Assembly: GCF_011044155.1 (NCBI RefSeq)
Contig: NZ_CP049056.1
Location: 124,001-188,000, forward strand
Length of the DNA: 64,000 bases
Reading direction: 5' to 3'
From: Pikeienuella piscinae
GTDB taxonomy: Bacteria; Pseudomonadota; Alphaproteobacteria; Rhodobacterales; Rhodobacteraceae
Of the stretch, positions 25,864 to 35,808 are shown piece after piece. Each line of letters begins with the position of its first letter. Position 1 is the stretch's first letter. Below the pieces are notes generated by a model. It saw only the letters and a program-made list of their open reading frames with translations, had not been told where the DNA came from and did no database searches. Made by a program: the position numbers and the translations under genes.

Positions 25864-27737
25864 CGGCGCGACCGGAGCGCCATGATGACGCGCGTCGTCT
25901 CGCCGAGCGGATCATCGCGCAGACCGGCGGCGATGTCAGGCTCGGCCTGCCGCTCGGCCTCGGCAAGGCGCCGCATGTCGCCAACGCGCTTTTCGAGCGG
26001 GCGCGCGCGGACCCATCGGTTCGGCTGCGCATATTCACCGCGTTGACGCTGGAGGCGCCGTCGGGCGCTGGCGATCTCGAGCGCCGTTTCGTCGAACCGA
26101 TGGCGGAGCGGCTCTTCGCCGGTTGGCCGCGCCTCGCCTATGTCGATGCTTTGCGGGGCGACGGGCTGCCGCCGAATATCGAGGTCAACGAATTCTTTCT
26201 TCAGGCGGGCGCGTGGCTTTCCAGCGCGCGGGTCCAGCAGTCCTACACCTCGATCAATTACAGCCGCGCCGTGGCGATGCTGCGCGCGGTCGGGATCAAT
26301 GTCGTCGCACAGCTCGTGGCGCCCGACCCGGAGGGTGGCGACCGGCTGAGCCTGTCCTCGAATCCGGACCTCACGCTGGATATGCTGGACGTGATGCGGG
26401 CGCGGGGCGGCCCGTGCCTGCTTGTCGGGCAGGAAAACGCGGCGCTGCCGTTCATGCCCGGCCCCGCGGCGCTGGAGGCGACAGAGTTCGATCACCTTCT
26501 CGCCGGCGAATCCAGCGAATTCCCGCTCTTCGCGCCGCCGCACGCGCCTGTCTCCGCCGCGGAGCATGCGATCGGGCTTCGCATCGCCGGGACGGTTCCC
26601 GATGGCGGCACGGTGCAGATCGGCATCGGCTCGATCGGCGACGCGCTCGGCGCGGCGCTGATCATGCGCCATCAGGCGCCGGCGCTGTTTCGCGAGACGC
26701 TGGACCGGCTCTGCGGCGGGCCGGCCGGCGCGCTTCGCCATGACGGGCCGTTCAACGAGGGCCTCTATGGCGTGAGCGAGATGTTCGCGCCCGCATTTCA
26801 GGCGCTCTTTCGCGCCGGCGTCCTGAAGCGGCGCGCAAAGGATGGCGCGGTGCTCCACGCCGCGTTTTTTCTCGGCCCGGAGGCGTTTTACCGTCAGCTT
26901 CGAGAGGCGCCGCCGGAAGAGCGCGCCCTTTTCCAGATGCGGCCGATCTCTTTCACCAACACGCTGGATGGCGACAGGGCTGCGAAATCGCGCGACCGGC
27001 GCGACGCGCGTTTCGTCAACAATGCGATGGCGGCGTCGCTTCTCGGCGATGTCGCCTCCGATACGCTCGAGGATGGGCGGGTGGTCAGCGGCGTCGGCGG
27101 CCAGCACGATTTCGTCATGCAGGCGCTGGACCTGCCGGACGCCCGCGCGATCATCGCGCTGACCTCCACGCGTTGGGCGAAAGGGGCGATCCATTCCCGC
27201 ATCGCGCTGAGTTGTGGGCGCGCGACGCTGCCGCGCCATCTTCGCGACGTGATCGTCACCGAATACGGGCTCGCCGATCTCAGGAACCGGTCGGACGCGG
27301 ACTGCGTGGCGGCGATGATCGCCATCGCCGACGACCGGTTCCGCGCAGGACTGGCCGACGCCGCCGCGCGCGCCGGCAAGCTCGCGCCCGGCGGCGCGGG
27401 CGAGAGGGTCGCGCCAAACACGCCCGATCGTATCGAGGCGGCGCTCGCCCCCGCCCGGCGCGCCGGCTGGTGCGCGCCGTTTCCCTTCGGGACGGATTTC
27501 ACCCCTGAGGAATGCCGGCTTCTGGGGCCGCTGAAACGGCTGCGCGGCGTCGCGGCGCGCCCCCTGGATCTGGCCCGCTTCGCCGCCGCCGCCGTTTTCG
27601 AGCGCGCGCCGTCGGAGGAAGAGGCCCCGCTGCTGAAACGTCTGTCGCTCGACGGCGCCTGGACGCTGCGCGAACGGCTCATGGCGCGCATGGTGTTGCG
27701 GGCCGTGCGGGCGGAGGCGACCGGCCAGACCGGATGA
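25860..27737 (+). CDS. Acetyl-CoA hydrolase/CoA-transferase family protein
   Basis: The 625-residue protein belongs to the acetyl-CoA hydrolase/transferase superfamily. Visible parts are GLPLGLGKAPHVANALF at the N-terminus, TVQIGIGSIGDALGAALI, GLYGVSEMF with Glu307 at the position of the catalytic glutamate that forms the CoA thioester, and VSGVGGQHDFVMQAL. VIVTEYGLADLR follows near the C-terminal part. It probably moves CoA between acyl groups or hydrolyses acyl-CoA, in line with the FadE gene upstream. The last 100 residues are Ala/Arg-rich and less conserved. Confidence 0.88.
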   Translation: MTARPERHDDARRLAERIIAQTGGDVRLGLPLGLGKAPHVANALFERARADPSVRLRIFTALTLEAPSGAGDLERRFVEPMAERLFAGWPRLAYVDALRGDGLPPNIEVNEFFLQAGAWLSSARVQQSYTSINYSRAVAMLRAVGINVVAQLVAPDPEGGDRLSLSSNPDLTLDMLDVMRARGGPCLLVGQENAALPFMPGPAALEATEFDHLLAGESSEFPLFAPPHAPVSAAEHAIGLRIAGTVPDGGTVQIGIGSIGDALGAALIMRHQAPALFRETLDRLCGGPAGALRHDGPFNEGLYGVSEMFAPAFQALFRAGVLKRRAKDGAVLHAAFFLGPEAFYRQLREAPPEERALFQMRPISFTNTLDGDRAAKSRDRRDARFVNNAMAASLLGDVASDTLEDGRVVSGVGGQHDFVMQALDLPDARAIIALTSTRWAKGAIHSRIALSCGRATLPRHLRDVIVTEYGLADLRNRSDADCVAAMIAIADDRFRAGLADAAARAGKLAPGGAGERVAPNTPDRIEAALAPARRAGWCAPFPFGTDFTPEECRLLGPLKRLRGVAARPLDLARFAAAAVFERAPSEEEAPLLKRLSLDGAWTLRERLMARMVLRAVRAEATGQTG

Positions 27738-27800
27738 GGGGACTTGCGCGGCGGCGGCGGCGGGATTAGCCCGTTGCGGATGATCGGCGGGAGCAGGACG

Positions 27801-28448
27801 ATGGCGGAAGTGAAACCGGCGGGCGGCGCGAAGGCGAAGCGGGATATTTTCGCCGGAGACGACCCGTACGCGCTGGCGCGGGCGTGGCTGACGGAAGCGG
27901 AGGCGACGGAATTGAACGACCCGTCCGCGGCGGCGCTCGCCACCGCGGACAAATGGGGCCTGCCGAACGTGCGGATGGTGCTGTTGAAAGAGATCGAGGC
28001 GAACCAGGCGAAGGGCGGCTTCGTCTTCTACACCAACCATGAGAGCGCCAAGGGGCGGGAGTTGGCGGAGAACCCGCAGGCGGCCCTGGTGATGCACTGG
28101 AAGTCCCTGCGCCGGCAGGTGCGCGTGAGGGGGCCGGTGGAGCCGGCGCCGGCTGCGATGTCGGACGCATATTACAATTCCCGCGCCTATCAGAGTAGAA
28201 TCGGAGCCTGGGCTTCACGTCAGTCGCGCCCGCTAAGAAGCCGCGCGGCGCTGATGGCGGATGTGGCGAAATACGCCGCGCGCTTTCCGATGAAGCCGCC
28301 GCGCCCGCCGCATTGGGGCGGCTACCGCATCCGACCGATCGAGATCGAGTTCTGGGCCGACGGGGATTTCCGGCTGCACGACCGGTTCCGCTGGACGCGG
28401 GTCGGCCCGAAGGCGACCGAGTGGAAGGTCGAGCGGCTGAACCCGTGA
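27801..28448 (+). CDS. pdxH: Pyridoxamine 5'-phosphate oxidase
   Basis: The 215-residue FMN enzyme oxidises pyridoxine/pyridoxamine 5'-phosphate to PLP. Motifs are [66 protein letters not shown] and the C-terminal FRLHDRFRW segment that closes the PLP site. The start at 27801 was set by GCGGGAGCAGG upstream and by the family N-terminus; an ATG 19 codons earlier encodes a Gly-rich stretch with no similarity. It is followed after 31 bp by the SelO gene. Confidence 0.93.
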   Translation: MAEVKPAGGAKAKRDIFAGDDPYALARAWLTEAEATELNDPSAAALATADKWGLPNVRMVLLKEIEANQAKGGFVFYTNHESAKGRELAENPQAALVMHWKSLRRQVRVRGPVEPAPAAMSDAYYNSRAYQSRIGAWASRQSRPLRSRAALMADVAKYAARFPMKPPRPPHWGGYRIRPIEIEFWADGDFRLHDRFRWTRVGPKATEWKVERLNP

Positions 28449-28479
28449 CGCGGCGGGCCTTCGCGCCTATCTTGACGGC

Positions 28480-29928
28480 ATGATGGATGACCTGACCCAG
28501 CCGACGATCCCGTTCGACAACAGCTACGCGCGGTTGCCGGAGCGGTTCTTCACCCGGCTCGACCCGACGCCGGTGAAGGCGCCGGCGCTGATCCGGGTGA
28601 ATGAGCCGCTTGCGGCGGAGTTGGGGCTTGACCCGGCGCAACTCGCCGCCCCGGGCGGCGTCGCGGCGCTTTCGGGGAACCGGCCGCCGGCGGGCGCGGC
28701 GCCGCTCGCCCAGGTTTACGCCGGGCACCAGTTCGGCGGCTGGTCGGCGCAGCTTGGCGACGGGCGGGCGATCCTGCTTGGCGAGGTCGTGGACCGGGCC
28801 GGGCGACGGCGCGACATTCAGCTCAAGGGCTCTGGCCCGACGCCCTATTCGCGGATGGGCGACGGGCGCGCGCCGCTCGGGCCGGTTTTGCGCGAATATA
28901 TCGTTTCGGAGGCGATGGCGGCGCTTGGCGCGCCGACCACGCGGGCGCTCGCGGCCGTCGCGACCGGCGAGACGGTGCTGCGCGAAGATGGCCCGCTCCC
29001 GGGCGGCGTGATCACCCGCGTCGCCGCGAGCCATATCCGCGTCGGCACGTTCCAGTATTTCGGCGCGCGGCGCGACGAGGACGCGCTGGCGCGGCTGGTC
29101 GATTACTGCATTCGACGCCACTGGCCGGAGGCGACGGGCGCGGCGGGGCTCCTGGAGGCGGTGATCGCGGCGCAGGCGCGGCTGATCGCGAAATGGATGA
29201 GCCTCGGCTTCATCCACGGCGTGATGAACACCGACAACATGGCGATCTCCGGCGAGACGATCGACTATGGGCCCTGCGCCTTTCTCGACGGGTTCGATCC
29301 GGCGAAGAAATTCAGCTTCATCGATCGGCAGGGGCGCTACGCCTACGCCAACCAGCCGGGGATCGGGCACTGGAACCTCTCGCGGCTGGCGGTGGCGCTG
29401 ATCCCGCTGCTGGGCGAGACGGAGGAAGCGGCGGTGAATGTCGCGCAAGGGGCGCTCGACGCTTATCCAGGCCTCTTCGAAGCGGAATGGCGGCGGCTCT
29501 TCGGACTGAAGCTGGGGCTTGAAGGCCCGGATGCGGGGCTTGCGGAGGAACTCCTCGCGCTGATGGCCGCCGAGGGTGTGGATTTCACGCTGACGTTCCG
29601 GCGGCTCGCCGATGCGGCCGCGGGCGAGGAGGATGCGCTTCGCTCGTTGTTTGCGGACGGCGCGGCGCTGGACGCATGGCTCGGGCGCTGGCGCGCGGCG
29701 CCGGGAGCGCGGGACGCCGCGGCGATGCGCGCCGCGAACCCGCTCTACATCCCGCGCAACCATCTAGTGGAGCAGGCGATACGCGCTGGTTATGCAGGCG
29801 ACTACAGGCCTTTCGAGGCGCTTCTTGAGGTGTTGTCGAACCCGTTCGATATGCAGGAGGGGCATGAGCGTTACGCTGCGCCCCCGGCGCTGGATGAAGT
29901 GGTCGCCAACACTTTCTGTGGAACCTGA
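28480..29928 (+). CDS. selO: Protein adenylyltransferase SelO (YdiU)
   Basis: The 482-residue pseudokinase-fold AMPylator transfers AMP to Ser/Thr/Tyr of partner proteins under oxidative stress. Family features are [83 protein letters not shown] with the inverted active-site acidic residues, and [16 protein letters not shown]. It ends in FCGT, where the eukaryotic homologue has selenocysteine; the Cys form is normal in bacteria. Length matches the family (about 480). Confidence 0.95.
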   Translation: MMDDLTQPTIPFDNSYARLPERFFTRLDPTPVKAPALIRVNEPLAAELGLDPAQLAAPGGVAALSGNRPPAGAAPLAQVYAGHQFGGWSAQLGDGRAILLGEVVDRAGRRRDIQLKGSGPTPYSRMGDGRAPLGPVLREYIVSEAMAALGAPTTRALAAVATGETVLREDGPLPGGVITRVAASHIRVGTFQYFGARRDEDALARLVDYCIRRHWPEATGAAGLLEAVIAAQARLIAKWMSLGFIHGVMNTDNMAISGETIDYGPCAFLDGFDPAKKFSFIDRQGRYAYANQPGIGHWNLSRLAVALIPLLGETEEAAVNVAQGALDAYPGLFEAEWRRLFGLKLGLEGPDAGLAEELLALMAAEGVDFTLTFRRLADAAAGEEDALRSLFADGAALDAWLGRWRAAPGARDAAAMRAANPLYIPRNHLVEQAIRAGYAGDYRPFEALLEVLSNPFDMQEGHERYAAPPALDEVVANTFCGT

Positions 29929-30064
29929 AAACGACCGGAGTGGAGACGAACGGCGGTGTTCGCGGCGCGCTCCGCGGCTTGCCGCCGCCCCCGGCCCGCC
30001 CTAGACTCGGCTCAGCGACGGGCGCGCCCCGCAGCCGAGCCCGTGACCGTCCTGGAGGCGCCCC

Positions 30065-30799
30065 ATGCCCGACCGCAAGACCCTTCTCCTGACCGGCGCC
30101 TCGCGCGGGATTGGACATGCGACCGTGAAGCGGTTTTCGTCGGCCGGCTGGCGCGTCATCACTTGCTCGCGCCAGCCTTTCCCGGAGGATTGCCCCTGGG
30201 AGGCGGGAGAGGAGGACCATATCCAGGTCGATCTCGCCGACCCGAACTCGACCATCGAGGCGGTGGAGGAGGTCCGGCGGCGACTGAAATCCGGCAAGCT
30301 GGAGGCGCTGGTGAACAACGCCGGGATCAGCCCGAAAAACGAGGACGGCGGGCGGCTCGACACGTTCTCCACCGATCTCAGGGCATGGGGGCAGGTCTTT
30401 CACGTCAACTTCTTCGCTCCTGTCGTGCTGGCCCGCGGGTTGAAGGCGGAGTTGGCGGCGGCGAAGGGCGCGGTGGTCAACGTGACTTCGATCGCTGGCG
30501 CGCGGGTCCATCCGTTCGCCGGGGCGGCCTATTCGACATCGAAAGCCGCACTGGCGGCGCTGACGCGGGAGATGGCGCATGATTTCGGGCCGCTTGGGGT
30601 CAGGGTGAACGCCATCGCGCCGGGCGAGATCGAGACGGATATCCTGTCGCCGGGGACCGAGAAGATCGTCGAAACGTTGCCATTGCGCCGGCTTGGCAAG
30701 CCGGAGGAAGTGGCGCGGACGATCTACTATCTCTGCACCCCGGAAAGCTCCTATGTCTCGGGCGTCGAGATCGAGATCAACGGCGGTCAGCACGTATGA
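30065..30799 (+). CDS. SDR family NAD(P)-dependent oxidoreductase
   Basis: The 244-residue classical short-chain dehydrogenase has the cofactor motif TGASRGIG (residues 10-17), NNAG in the middle, catalytic Ser in NVTSIAGARVHPFAG, and the YSTSK tyrosine-lysine pair. It ends ECTP/GVEIEINGGQHV-like, as in FabG-type enzymes. The substrate is unknown. It is a single gene flanked by the SelO and DUF2254 units. Confidence 0.9.
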   Translation: MPDRKTLLLTGASRGIGHATVKRFSSAGWRVITCSRQPFPEDCPWEAGEEDHIQVDLADPNSTIEAVEEVRRRLKSGKLEALVNNAGISPKNEDGGRLDTFSTDLRAWGQVFHVNFFAPVVLARGLKAELAAAKGAVVNVTSIAGARVHPFAGAAYSTSKAALAALTREMAHDFGPLGVRVNAIAPGEIETDILSPGTEKIVETLPLRRLGKPEEVARTIYYLCTPESSYVSGVEIEINGGQHV

Positions 30800-30874
30800 C
30801 GGCTTGCCAAGCGGGACGAGACGCCCGATCCTGCGCCTAGCGGCGGAGAAACGTCGAGACAGGGAGCGGCGCAG

Positions 30875-31057
30875 ATGCGCGGACGATTCGAACTCATCAC
30901 GCTTTGCGGAGCGACGATCGGGGCGATTTACCTGCTGAAATCACATTTGGATGGGATTCCGCAGATCAGAACACATCACGCGACGATGGCGATCGCCTTC
31001 GTCGCCATCGCCTATGCGCTCGCACATGTGCTGGAGCAGATATCGAGGCGGGATTGA
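30875..31057 (+). CDS. Small membrane protein, 60 residues
   Basis: The 60-residue protein has two hydrophobic segments, LITLCGATIGAIYLLKSHL and MAIAFVAIAYALAHVLEQI, separated by a short polar loop. AGGGAGCGG lies just upstream of the ATG at 30875. Its stop overlaps the TTG start of the DUF2254 gene, so the two are likely co-translated and may interact in the membrane. I recognise no named family. Confidence 0.6.
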   Translation: MRGRFELITLCGATIGAIYLLKSHLDGIPQIRTHHATMAIAFVAIAYALAHVLEQISRRD

Positions 31058-32352
31058 GAGCGCTCCTTCTGAAGATCGGGCGGCTCGCGCCTTTTCGCAA
31101 TTTCGTCACCTTTCCCGGGCTGATCAGCCTTTCCGGCGTCGTGATCGCGGCGGCGACGGTGTGGGCGGACACGCATCTGATCGAATATGCGAAGAGCCTC
31201 GGTCTCGCGATGTTCTCGGCCGCCGTCGCGCAGACGGTGCTCTCCACCCTCGCCGGCGCGGCGATGACGGCGCTCAGCCTCGTCTATTCCATCGTGCTCG
31301 TCGTCTTCACCCTCGCTGCCGGGAATATCGGGCCGCGGCTTCTGGAGCGGTTCTCACAGGACCGTGTCAATCAGATCGCCGTCGGCGTGCTTGGCGCGCT
31401 TTTCCTTCATTCGCTCATCGCGCTCGCCTTCACCGAAAACGCGGACGGTTTCTTTTCCGTCGCCGCCGCCTGCATTCTGGCCGTGCTGGCGTTGCTTCTT
31501 CTACTCGTCTTCGTCGACAAGGTGTCAGGCCGGGTGACGATAGACGAGGAGATCGCGCGCATCGCCACCGATCTCGACAAGCAGTTCGCGCGGGAGGACG
31601 CGCGGGTCAGCGGCGTCGCCGCGGCCAGTCTTGTCCGGATCGACGGGCCAGAGACGGCGATCACGGCGCGCAAATCGGGTTATATCAACCGCATCGCCGT
31701 CGAGGCGCTGGTCACGCGCGCCGCCAGTCTCGATTCGTACGTCGATTTCAGCGCCCGAGCCGGCGATCATGTGCTGAAGGGGGATCGCATCGGGGTCGCG
31801 ATGGCCGGCGATCACGCGACGATGGCGGAGACCGCCGCCGGGGCGCTCACATTTGGTTTGCGTCGCACGGCGGAGGGTGATCTGCGCTTTTCGGTCAATC
31901 TCCTAATCGAGATCGCGCTCCGCGCTCTCTCACCTGGCGTCAATGACAGCTATACCGCGATCGCCTGTATCGATCGGCTGACCGCTTCCTTCGCACGGGC
32001 GGCGGAAGGCGGCGTGCATTCCGGCGTCTATTGCGACGCGGCGGGTGCGGCGCGGGTCTTCGTGCCGCGCAGCGGTCTCGGCGACCTGATCCGGGCGAGT
32101 TTCGATCCTCTCAGGCGCGCCGCGCGCGGAAATGGTCTGATGCAGGAGGCGCTCATCCGGGCGCTCGGCCGGCTTCGCCCCTATCTTTCCGAAACAGCGC
32201 AACGCGAGACCGAACGGCAGATCGCGCTGGTCGTGGAGGAGGCGGAGGCGTCCGACATGTTGCCGGCCGATATCGGAAGCCTGACGGCGCTGGCCGTGGC
32301 GAGCGGCGACGGCGAAAGAGGTTCCCGAGTCGAATCTGACCGCCACGGCTGA
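31054..32352 (+). CDS. DUF2254 family membrane protein
   Basis: The 432-residue protein has four N-terminal membrane helices (VVIAAATVWADTHLIEYA; VLSTLAGAAMTALSLVYSIVLVVFTL; IAVGVLGALFLHSLIALAF; AACILAVLALLLLLVFVD). A long cytoplasmic part follows with SLLIEIALRALSPGVNDSYTAIACIDRL-like residues, the most conserved DUF2254 stretch. The start is taken as TTG at 31054, overlapping the stop of the upstream small gene as TTGA, since no ATG or GTG fits and the first helix begins soon after. Function is unknown. Confidence 0.85.
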   Translation: MRALLLKIGRLAPFRNFVTFPGLISLSGVVIAAATVWADTHLIEYAKSLGLAMFSAAVAQTVLSTLAGAAMTALSLVYSIVLVVFTLAAGNIGPRLLERFSQDRVNQIAVGVLGALFLHSLIALAFTENADGFFSVAAACILAVLALLLLLVFVDKVSGRVTIDEEIARIATDLDKQFAREDARVSGVAAASLVRIDGPETAITARKSGYINRIAVEALVTRAASLDSYVDFSARAGDHVLKGDRIGVAMAGDHATMAETAAGALTFGLRRTAEGDLRFSVNLLIEIALRALSPGVNDSYTAIACIDRLTASFARAAEGGVHSGVYCDAAGAARVFVPRSGLGDLIRASFDPLRRAARGNGLMQEALIRALGRLRPYLSETAQRETERQIALVVEEAEASDMLPADIGSLTALAVASGDGERGSRVESDRHG

Positions 32353-32735
32353 GGGTGTCCGGACGGCGCGCCACACGTTGATTGGCTCGCGGATGGCGAA
32401 ATTGGGTGTCACCTAGCGCGATGCGAGCAGCCGAGGACGGCGTCGCAGGCGTGACGCTCTTTCCGCATGGCGGCGTCGACCTGACGTGATGCGAGAATTC
32501 CGGCGATGCGGCCGCGCCGAAACGCATCACCTCCGACCGTCCCCGGATGCGACGAAAAACGGGATGCGCCGCAGGCACGATGCGTTCATCGCGCGCCAAC
32601 GGGACGTTTCACTTTCTCACGCCGAGTTCAGACGAGTTGTGTGGCGTCGCACATTCCGGCGCGCATGATGGACGCGGATTTGAAACCGAAGACGCGAAAA
32701 TGGCCCGCCGGCCATCCGCATAAGGGAGAGAGAAA
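32353..32735. other. Intergenic region, about 380 bp, no gene supported
   Basis: The region between the DUF2254 and cytochrome P460 genes shows no ribosome site or recognisable frame; short frames present are Arg-rich. GGGAGAGAG at about 32725-32733 serves the downstream gene. I see no strong hairpin. Confidence 0.6.
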
Positions 32736-33341
32736 ATGAACCAGTCCGGTGCACTCGCGGTCGCGGCGGCCGCTTTTACTCTGATCGGGTTCGCCGGGGA
32801 GGGGCGGGCGGCGGATTGCACGGCGCCCGCCGATCCCTACGACCTCAGCCATGAGCAGGCGAACGCCGTGTACGAATGCCTCAAGGATGATCTTTACGCG
32901 GGTTATCAGCAGGGCGACAAGGGTTGGATTCCATCCGAGATGGTGAGCGGTTATCGCAAGTGGGGCGCGGCCACGACAGCGCCGGCGAACCCGGGCTTTC
33001 ATGGCGGCAGGTTCCTTTTCACATATGTGAACGAAACCGGTTTCGACGCCTACACCGAATACGCCGAAGACCCTGATATTCCGGCGGGAACTAAGATCGC
33101 GAAGGAGAGCTTCACGATCGGCGAGGATCTTTCTGTGAAGCCAGGGCCGCTTTTCCTGATGGAAAAGGTCGCCGCCGGCGTCTCGCCGGAGACGAATGAC
33201 TGGTATTACATGATGGTCGCCCCCAACGGCGCGCCGCAGGCCATCGACGTCGAGACGGCATGCAGCGCCTGCCATATGGAGAATTACGGCTTCCAGGGCG
33301 GACTTGGCTATCCGATCGAGGACGTGCGGCTGCCGAAGTGA
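32736..33341 (+). CDS. Cytochrome P460-family c-type cytochrome
   Basis: The 201-residue exported protein has a signal peptide (ALAVAAAAFTLIGFAG, cleavage near GRAA-DC). Its body is of the cytochrome P460/cytochrome c' beta type: GGRFLFTYVNETGFDAYTEY, IPAGTKIAKESF and TNDWYYMMVAPNG. A CSACH heme-c site lies near the C-terminus (Cys176, Cys179, His180). The family includes hydroxylamine-oxidising P460, where a lysine crosslinks to the heme, and NO-binding variants. Lys120 and Lys123 lie in the matching region, but a crosslink cannot be judged. It is a stand-alone gene preceded by a good ribosome site. Confidence 0.85.
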   Translation: MNQSGALAVAAAAFTLIGFAGEGRAADCTAPADPYDLSHEQANAVYECLKDDLYAGYQQGDKGWIPSEMVSGYRKWGAATTAPANPGFHGGRFLFTYVNETGFDAYTEYAEDPDIPAGTKIAKESFTIGEDLSVKPGPLFLMEKVAAGVSPETNDWYYMMVAPNGAPQAIDVETACSACHMENYGFQGGLGYPIEDVRLPK

Positions 33342-33375
33342 CGCCGCGCCGCGCGCGCGATCTCCGGCCCGCGCG

Positions 33376-34668
33376 TCAGCGCGGGTCCAGCGGCTTCACC
33401 CGCAATTTGGTGATGCGATGGCGCTCGCGGGCGAGAACCTCGAAGCGGAAGCCGTGGAACGAGAAGATCTGGCCCGCGTCGGGGATCGTCTGGGCTTCGT
33501 GAATCACCAGCCCGGCGACGGTGGTCGCCTCGTCGTCGGGAAGGTCCCAGTCGCCGAAACGATTGAGGTCCCTGATGGTCATTTCGCCCTCGACCTCGAT
33601 CGAGCCGTCGGAGCGTTTGGCGAGCGTCGCCTCCTCCGGATCATGCTCGTCTGAAATGTCGCCGACGATCTCCTCCAGGATATCTTCGAGCGTGATCAGG
33701 CCCTGAAGATCGCCGTATTCGTCGACAACGAGCGCGAAATGGCTGCGCCGACGCAGGAACTCCCGCATCTGCTCGTCGAGCGAAGTGGTGTCAGGAACGA
33801 ACCAGGGCTCCATCGCCACCGCCATGACGTCGAAGTTGTCGAGCGCGGCGCGGCCCGGCGCAGCGGCGCGGGCGAGGCGGTCGACTTCGCGTAGCAGATC
33901 CTTCGCGTGGATCACGCCGACGATGTTCTCCGGCTCGTCGCGCCAGACCGGGATGCGGGTGTGCGACGAATTGAGGAAGAAGGCGACGATCTCGTCCGGC
34001 GCGGCGTCGGCGTCGATCGTTTCGATGTTGCGCCGGTGGCGCATCACCTCGGAGACCTCGCGCTCGTTCAGGTCGAGCGCGGCGAGAAGCCTGTCGCGGT
34101 CGTCCTTCTCCACGCCGCCCTCGGAGTGATGGAGGTCGATGGCGCCCCTGATCTCCTCGTGCGCGCCGAGGATGCGGGCGTCGGGATCGGCGCGAACGCC
34201 GACGACACGGAGCGCGCCGCGGGCGAGAACCCGGATTACGCCGACGACCGGAGCGAAGAGCCGCACGAAGATCGAGATCGGTTTCGCGACCCGAAGCGCC
34301 GCGGTCTCCGGGCTGGTAATCGCATAGGTCTTCGGCGTGACCTCGGCGAAAACCAGAACGAGAAACGTCATCACCAGCGTCGCCCAGGCGACGCCAGCCT
34401 GCCCGAAATGCCGGGTGAAGAGATGCGTCGCGAGAGAGGCGGCGAGGATATTGACGAGGTTGTTGCCGAGCAGGACCGCGCCGATCAGCCGTTCGTTATC
34501 CTCTGTCAGTTTCAGGGCGCTCGCGGCGCCGCGCTCGCCTCTGCCGGCGAGCCGGTGCAGAGCCGCGCGGCTGACCGCCGTCAGCGCGGTCTCCGAGCCG
34601 GAAAAGAATGCGGAAAGCAGAAGAAGACCGATAATCGCGGCCACCGTCCACAATGTCGCGGGGTCCAT
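33376..34668 (-). CDS. HlyC/CorC (CorB-like) family transporter: DUF21, CBS pair, CorC_HlyC
   Basis: The 430-residue protein begins with a DUF21 membrane region (SAFFSGSETALTAVSRAAL; GNNLVNILAASLATHLF; VFAEVTPKTYAITSPE). Two CBS domains follow (from SEVMRHRRNIETI and from MREFLRRRSHFALVVDEYGDLQGLITLEDILEE). It ends with the CorC_HlyC domain (IEVEGEMTIRDLNRFGDW). Members take part in Mg2+/Co2+ export; some were once called hemolysins. It is divergent from proC across about 240 bp. Confidence 0.93.
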   Translation of the reverse strand: MDPATLWTVAAIIGLLLLSAFFSGSETALTAVSRAALHRLAGRGERGAASALKLTEDNERLIGAVLLGNNLVNILAASLATHLFTRHFGQAGVAWATLVMTFLVLVFAEVTPKTYAITSPETAALRVAKPISIFVRLFAPVVGVIRVLARGALRVVGVRADPDARILGAHEEIRGAIDLHHSEGGVEKDDRDRLLAALDLNEREVSEVMRHRRNIETIDADAAPDEIVAFFLNSSHTRIPVWRDEPENIVGVIHAKDLLREVDRLARAAAPGRAALDNFDVMAVAMEPWFVPDTTSLDEQMREFLRRRSHFALVVDEYGDLQGLITLEDILEEIVGDISDEHDPEEATLAKRSDGSIEVEGEMTIRDLNRFGDWDLPDDEATTVAGLVIHEAQTIPDAGQIFSFHGFRFEVLARERHRITKLRVKPLDPR

Positions 34669-34911
34669 TGAATTCTCCTCGGCGGGGTCAGACCCGCGAT
34701 ATTAGGCGTGGGAACGACGCGATCAAGCGGCGGTGCCCTTCGGTCCAGTCGTCATGGATGCGAAAACCCGATCCCATGCGCACCCTCTAGCGCGGATCGC
34801 CGACGCTGGCGAGAGCCCCGCCCGGCAAGCCGGCGAGCGCGAACGCCGCGCGTCTTGACGCGCGCGGGCGGGGGGCGCCTGATGTGCGGAGAGACGGATT
34901 GGGAGACGATA

Positions 34912-35718
34912 ATGGCCGAAACGGTGCTGCTGGTCGGATGCGGGAACATGGGGCGGGCGATGCTGGCCGGGTGGATGGCGGCGCGGCCGAACCTGAACGC
35001 GCATGTGGTGGAGCCGGACGCGGGGTTGCGCGACCAGGCCGCAGCGCTCGGCGCGGCCGCGGTCGCGGCGCCCGGCGATCTGCCGACGGATCTTGCGCCC
35101 GAGTTGGTCTTCCTCGCGGTGAAGCCGCAGGTGATGCCGGCGGTGCTGCCGGATTACGCCCGTTTCGGGGGCGCGAGCTTCGTCTCGATCGCGGCGGGAA
35201 CCACCGTGGCGACGCTGCGCGACGGGCTCGGGGCCGGGGCGGCGGTGATCCGCTGCATGCCGAACACGCCGGCGGCGATCGGCGCGGGGATGATGGTCTG
35301 CTACCCGACGCCGGAGGTCGGCGCGGAGGCGAAGGCGCTGACGGCGGCGTTGCTGTCCGCGTCCGGCGAGGTCGACTGGATCGACGACGAAGCGCTCATG
35401 GATGCGGTTACGGGGGTTTCGGGCTCCGGCCCCGCCTATGTCTTTTATCTGATCGAAACGCTGGCGGCTGCCGGGGCCGCCGCGGGCCTGCCGGAGCCGC
35501 TCGCCGCGAAACTGGCGATGCAGACCGTGATGGGCGCGGGCAAGCTGGCGGCGGATAGCGGGATCGCGCCGGGCGTGTTGCGCCAGCAGGTGACCAGCCC
35601 GGGTGGCACCACGGCGGCGGCGCTCGACGTGCTGATGGCGCCGGACGGGTTGCAGCCGCTGATGACGCGCGCGGTCGAGGCGGCGCGGGCGCGGGGGGCC
35701 GAACTCGCGAAAGGGTGA
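34912..35718 (+). CDS. proC: Pyrroline-5-carboxylate reductase
   Basis: The 268-residue enzyme makes proline from pyrroline-5-carboxylate using NAD(P)H. Motifs are VLLVGCGNMGRAMLAGW at the N-terminus, VFLAVKPQVM, RCMPNTPAAIGAGM, the ALMDAVTGVSGSGPAYVF helix that builds the active site, and VTSPGGTTAAALDVL. The start at 34912 follows GGGAGA at 34901-34906; an ATG 10 codons upstream is less well placed. It is followed by the UPF0173-type hydrolase gene. Confidence 0.95.
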   Translation: MAETVLLVGCGNMGRAMLAGWMAARPNLNAHVVEPDAGLRDQAAALGAAAVAAPGDLPTDLAPELVFLAVKPQVMPAVLPDYARFGGASFVSIAAGTTVATLRDGLGAGAAVIRCMPNTPAAIGAGMMVCYPTPEVGAEAKALTAALLSASGEVDWIDDEALMDAVTGVSGSGPAYVFYLIETLAAAGAAAGLPEPLAAKLAMQTVMGAGKLAADSGIAPGVLRQQVTSPGGTTAAALDVLMAPDGLQPLMTRAVEAARARGAELAKG

Positions 35719-35808
35719 GGGAGACCGGACTTCAGGATGCGGGCTTGTGCGCGCCGGGGTGAATGTGGAATGTCGGCGCATGACGGACGAAGAGAGGAGA
35801 CCGCGATC

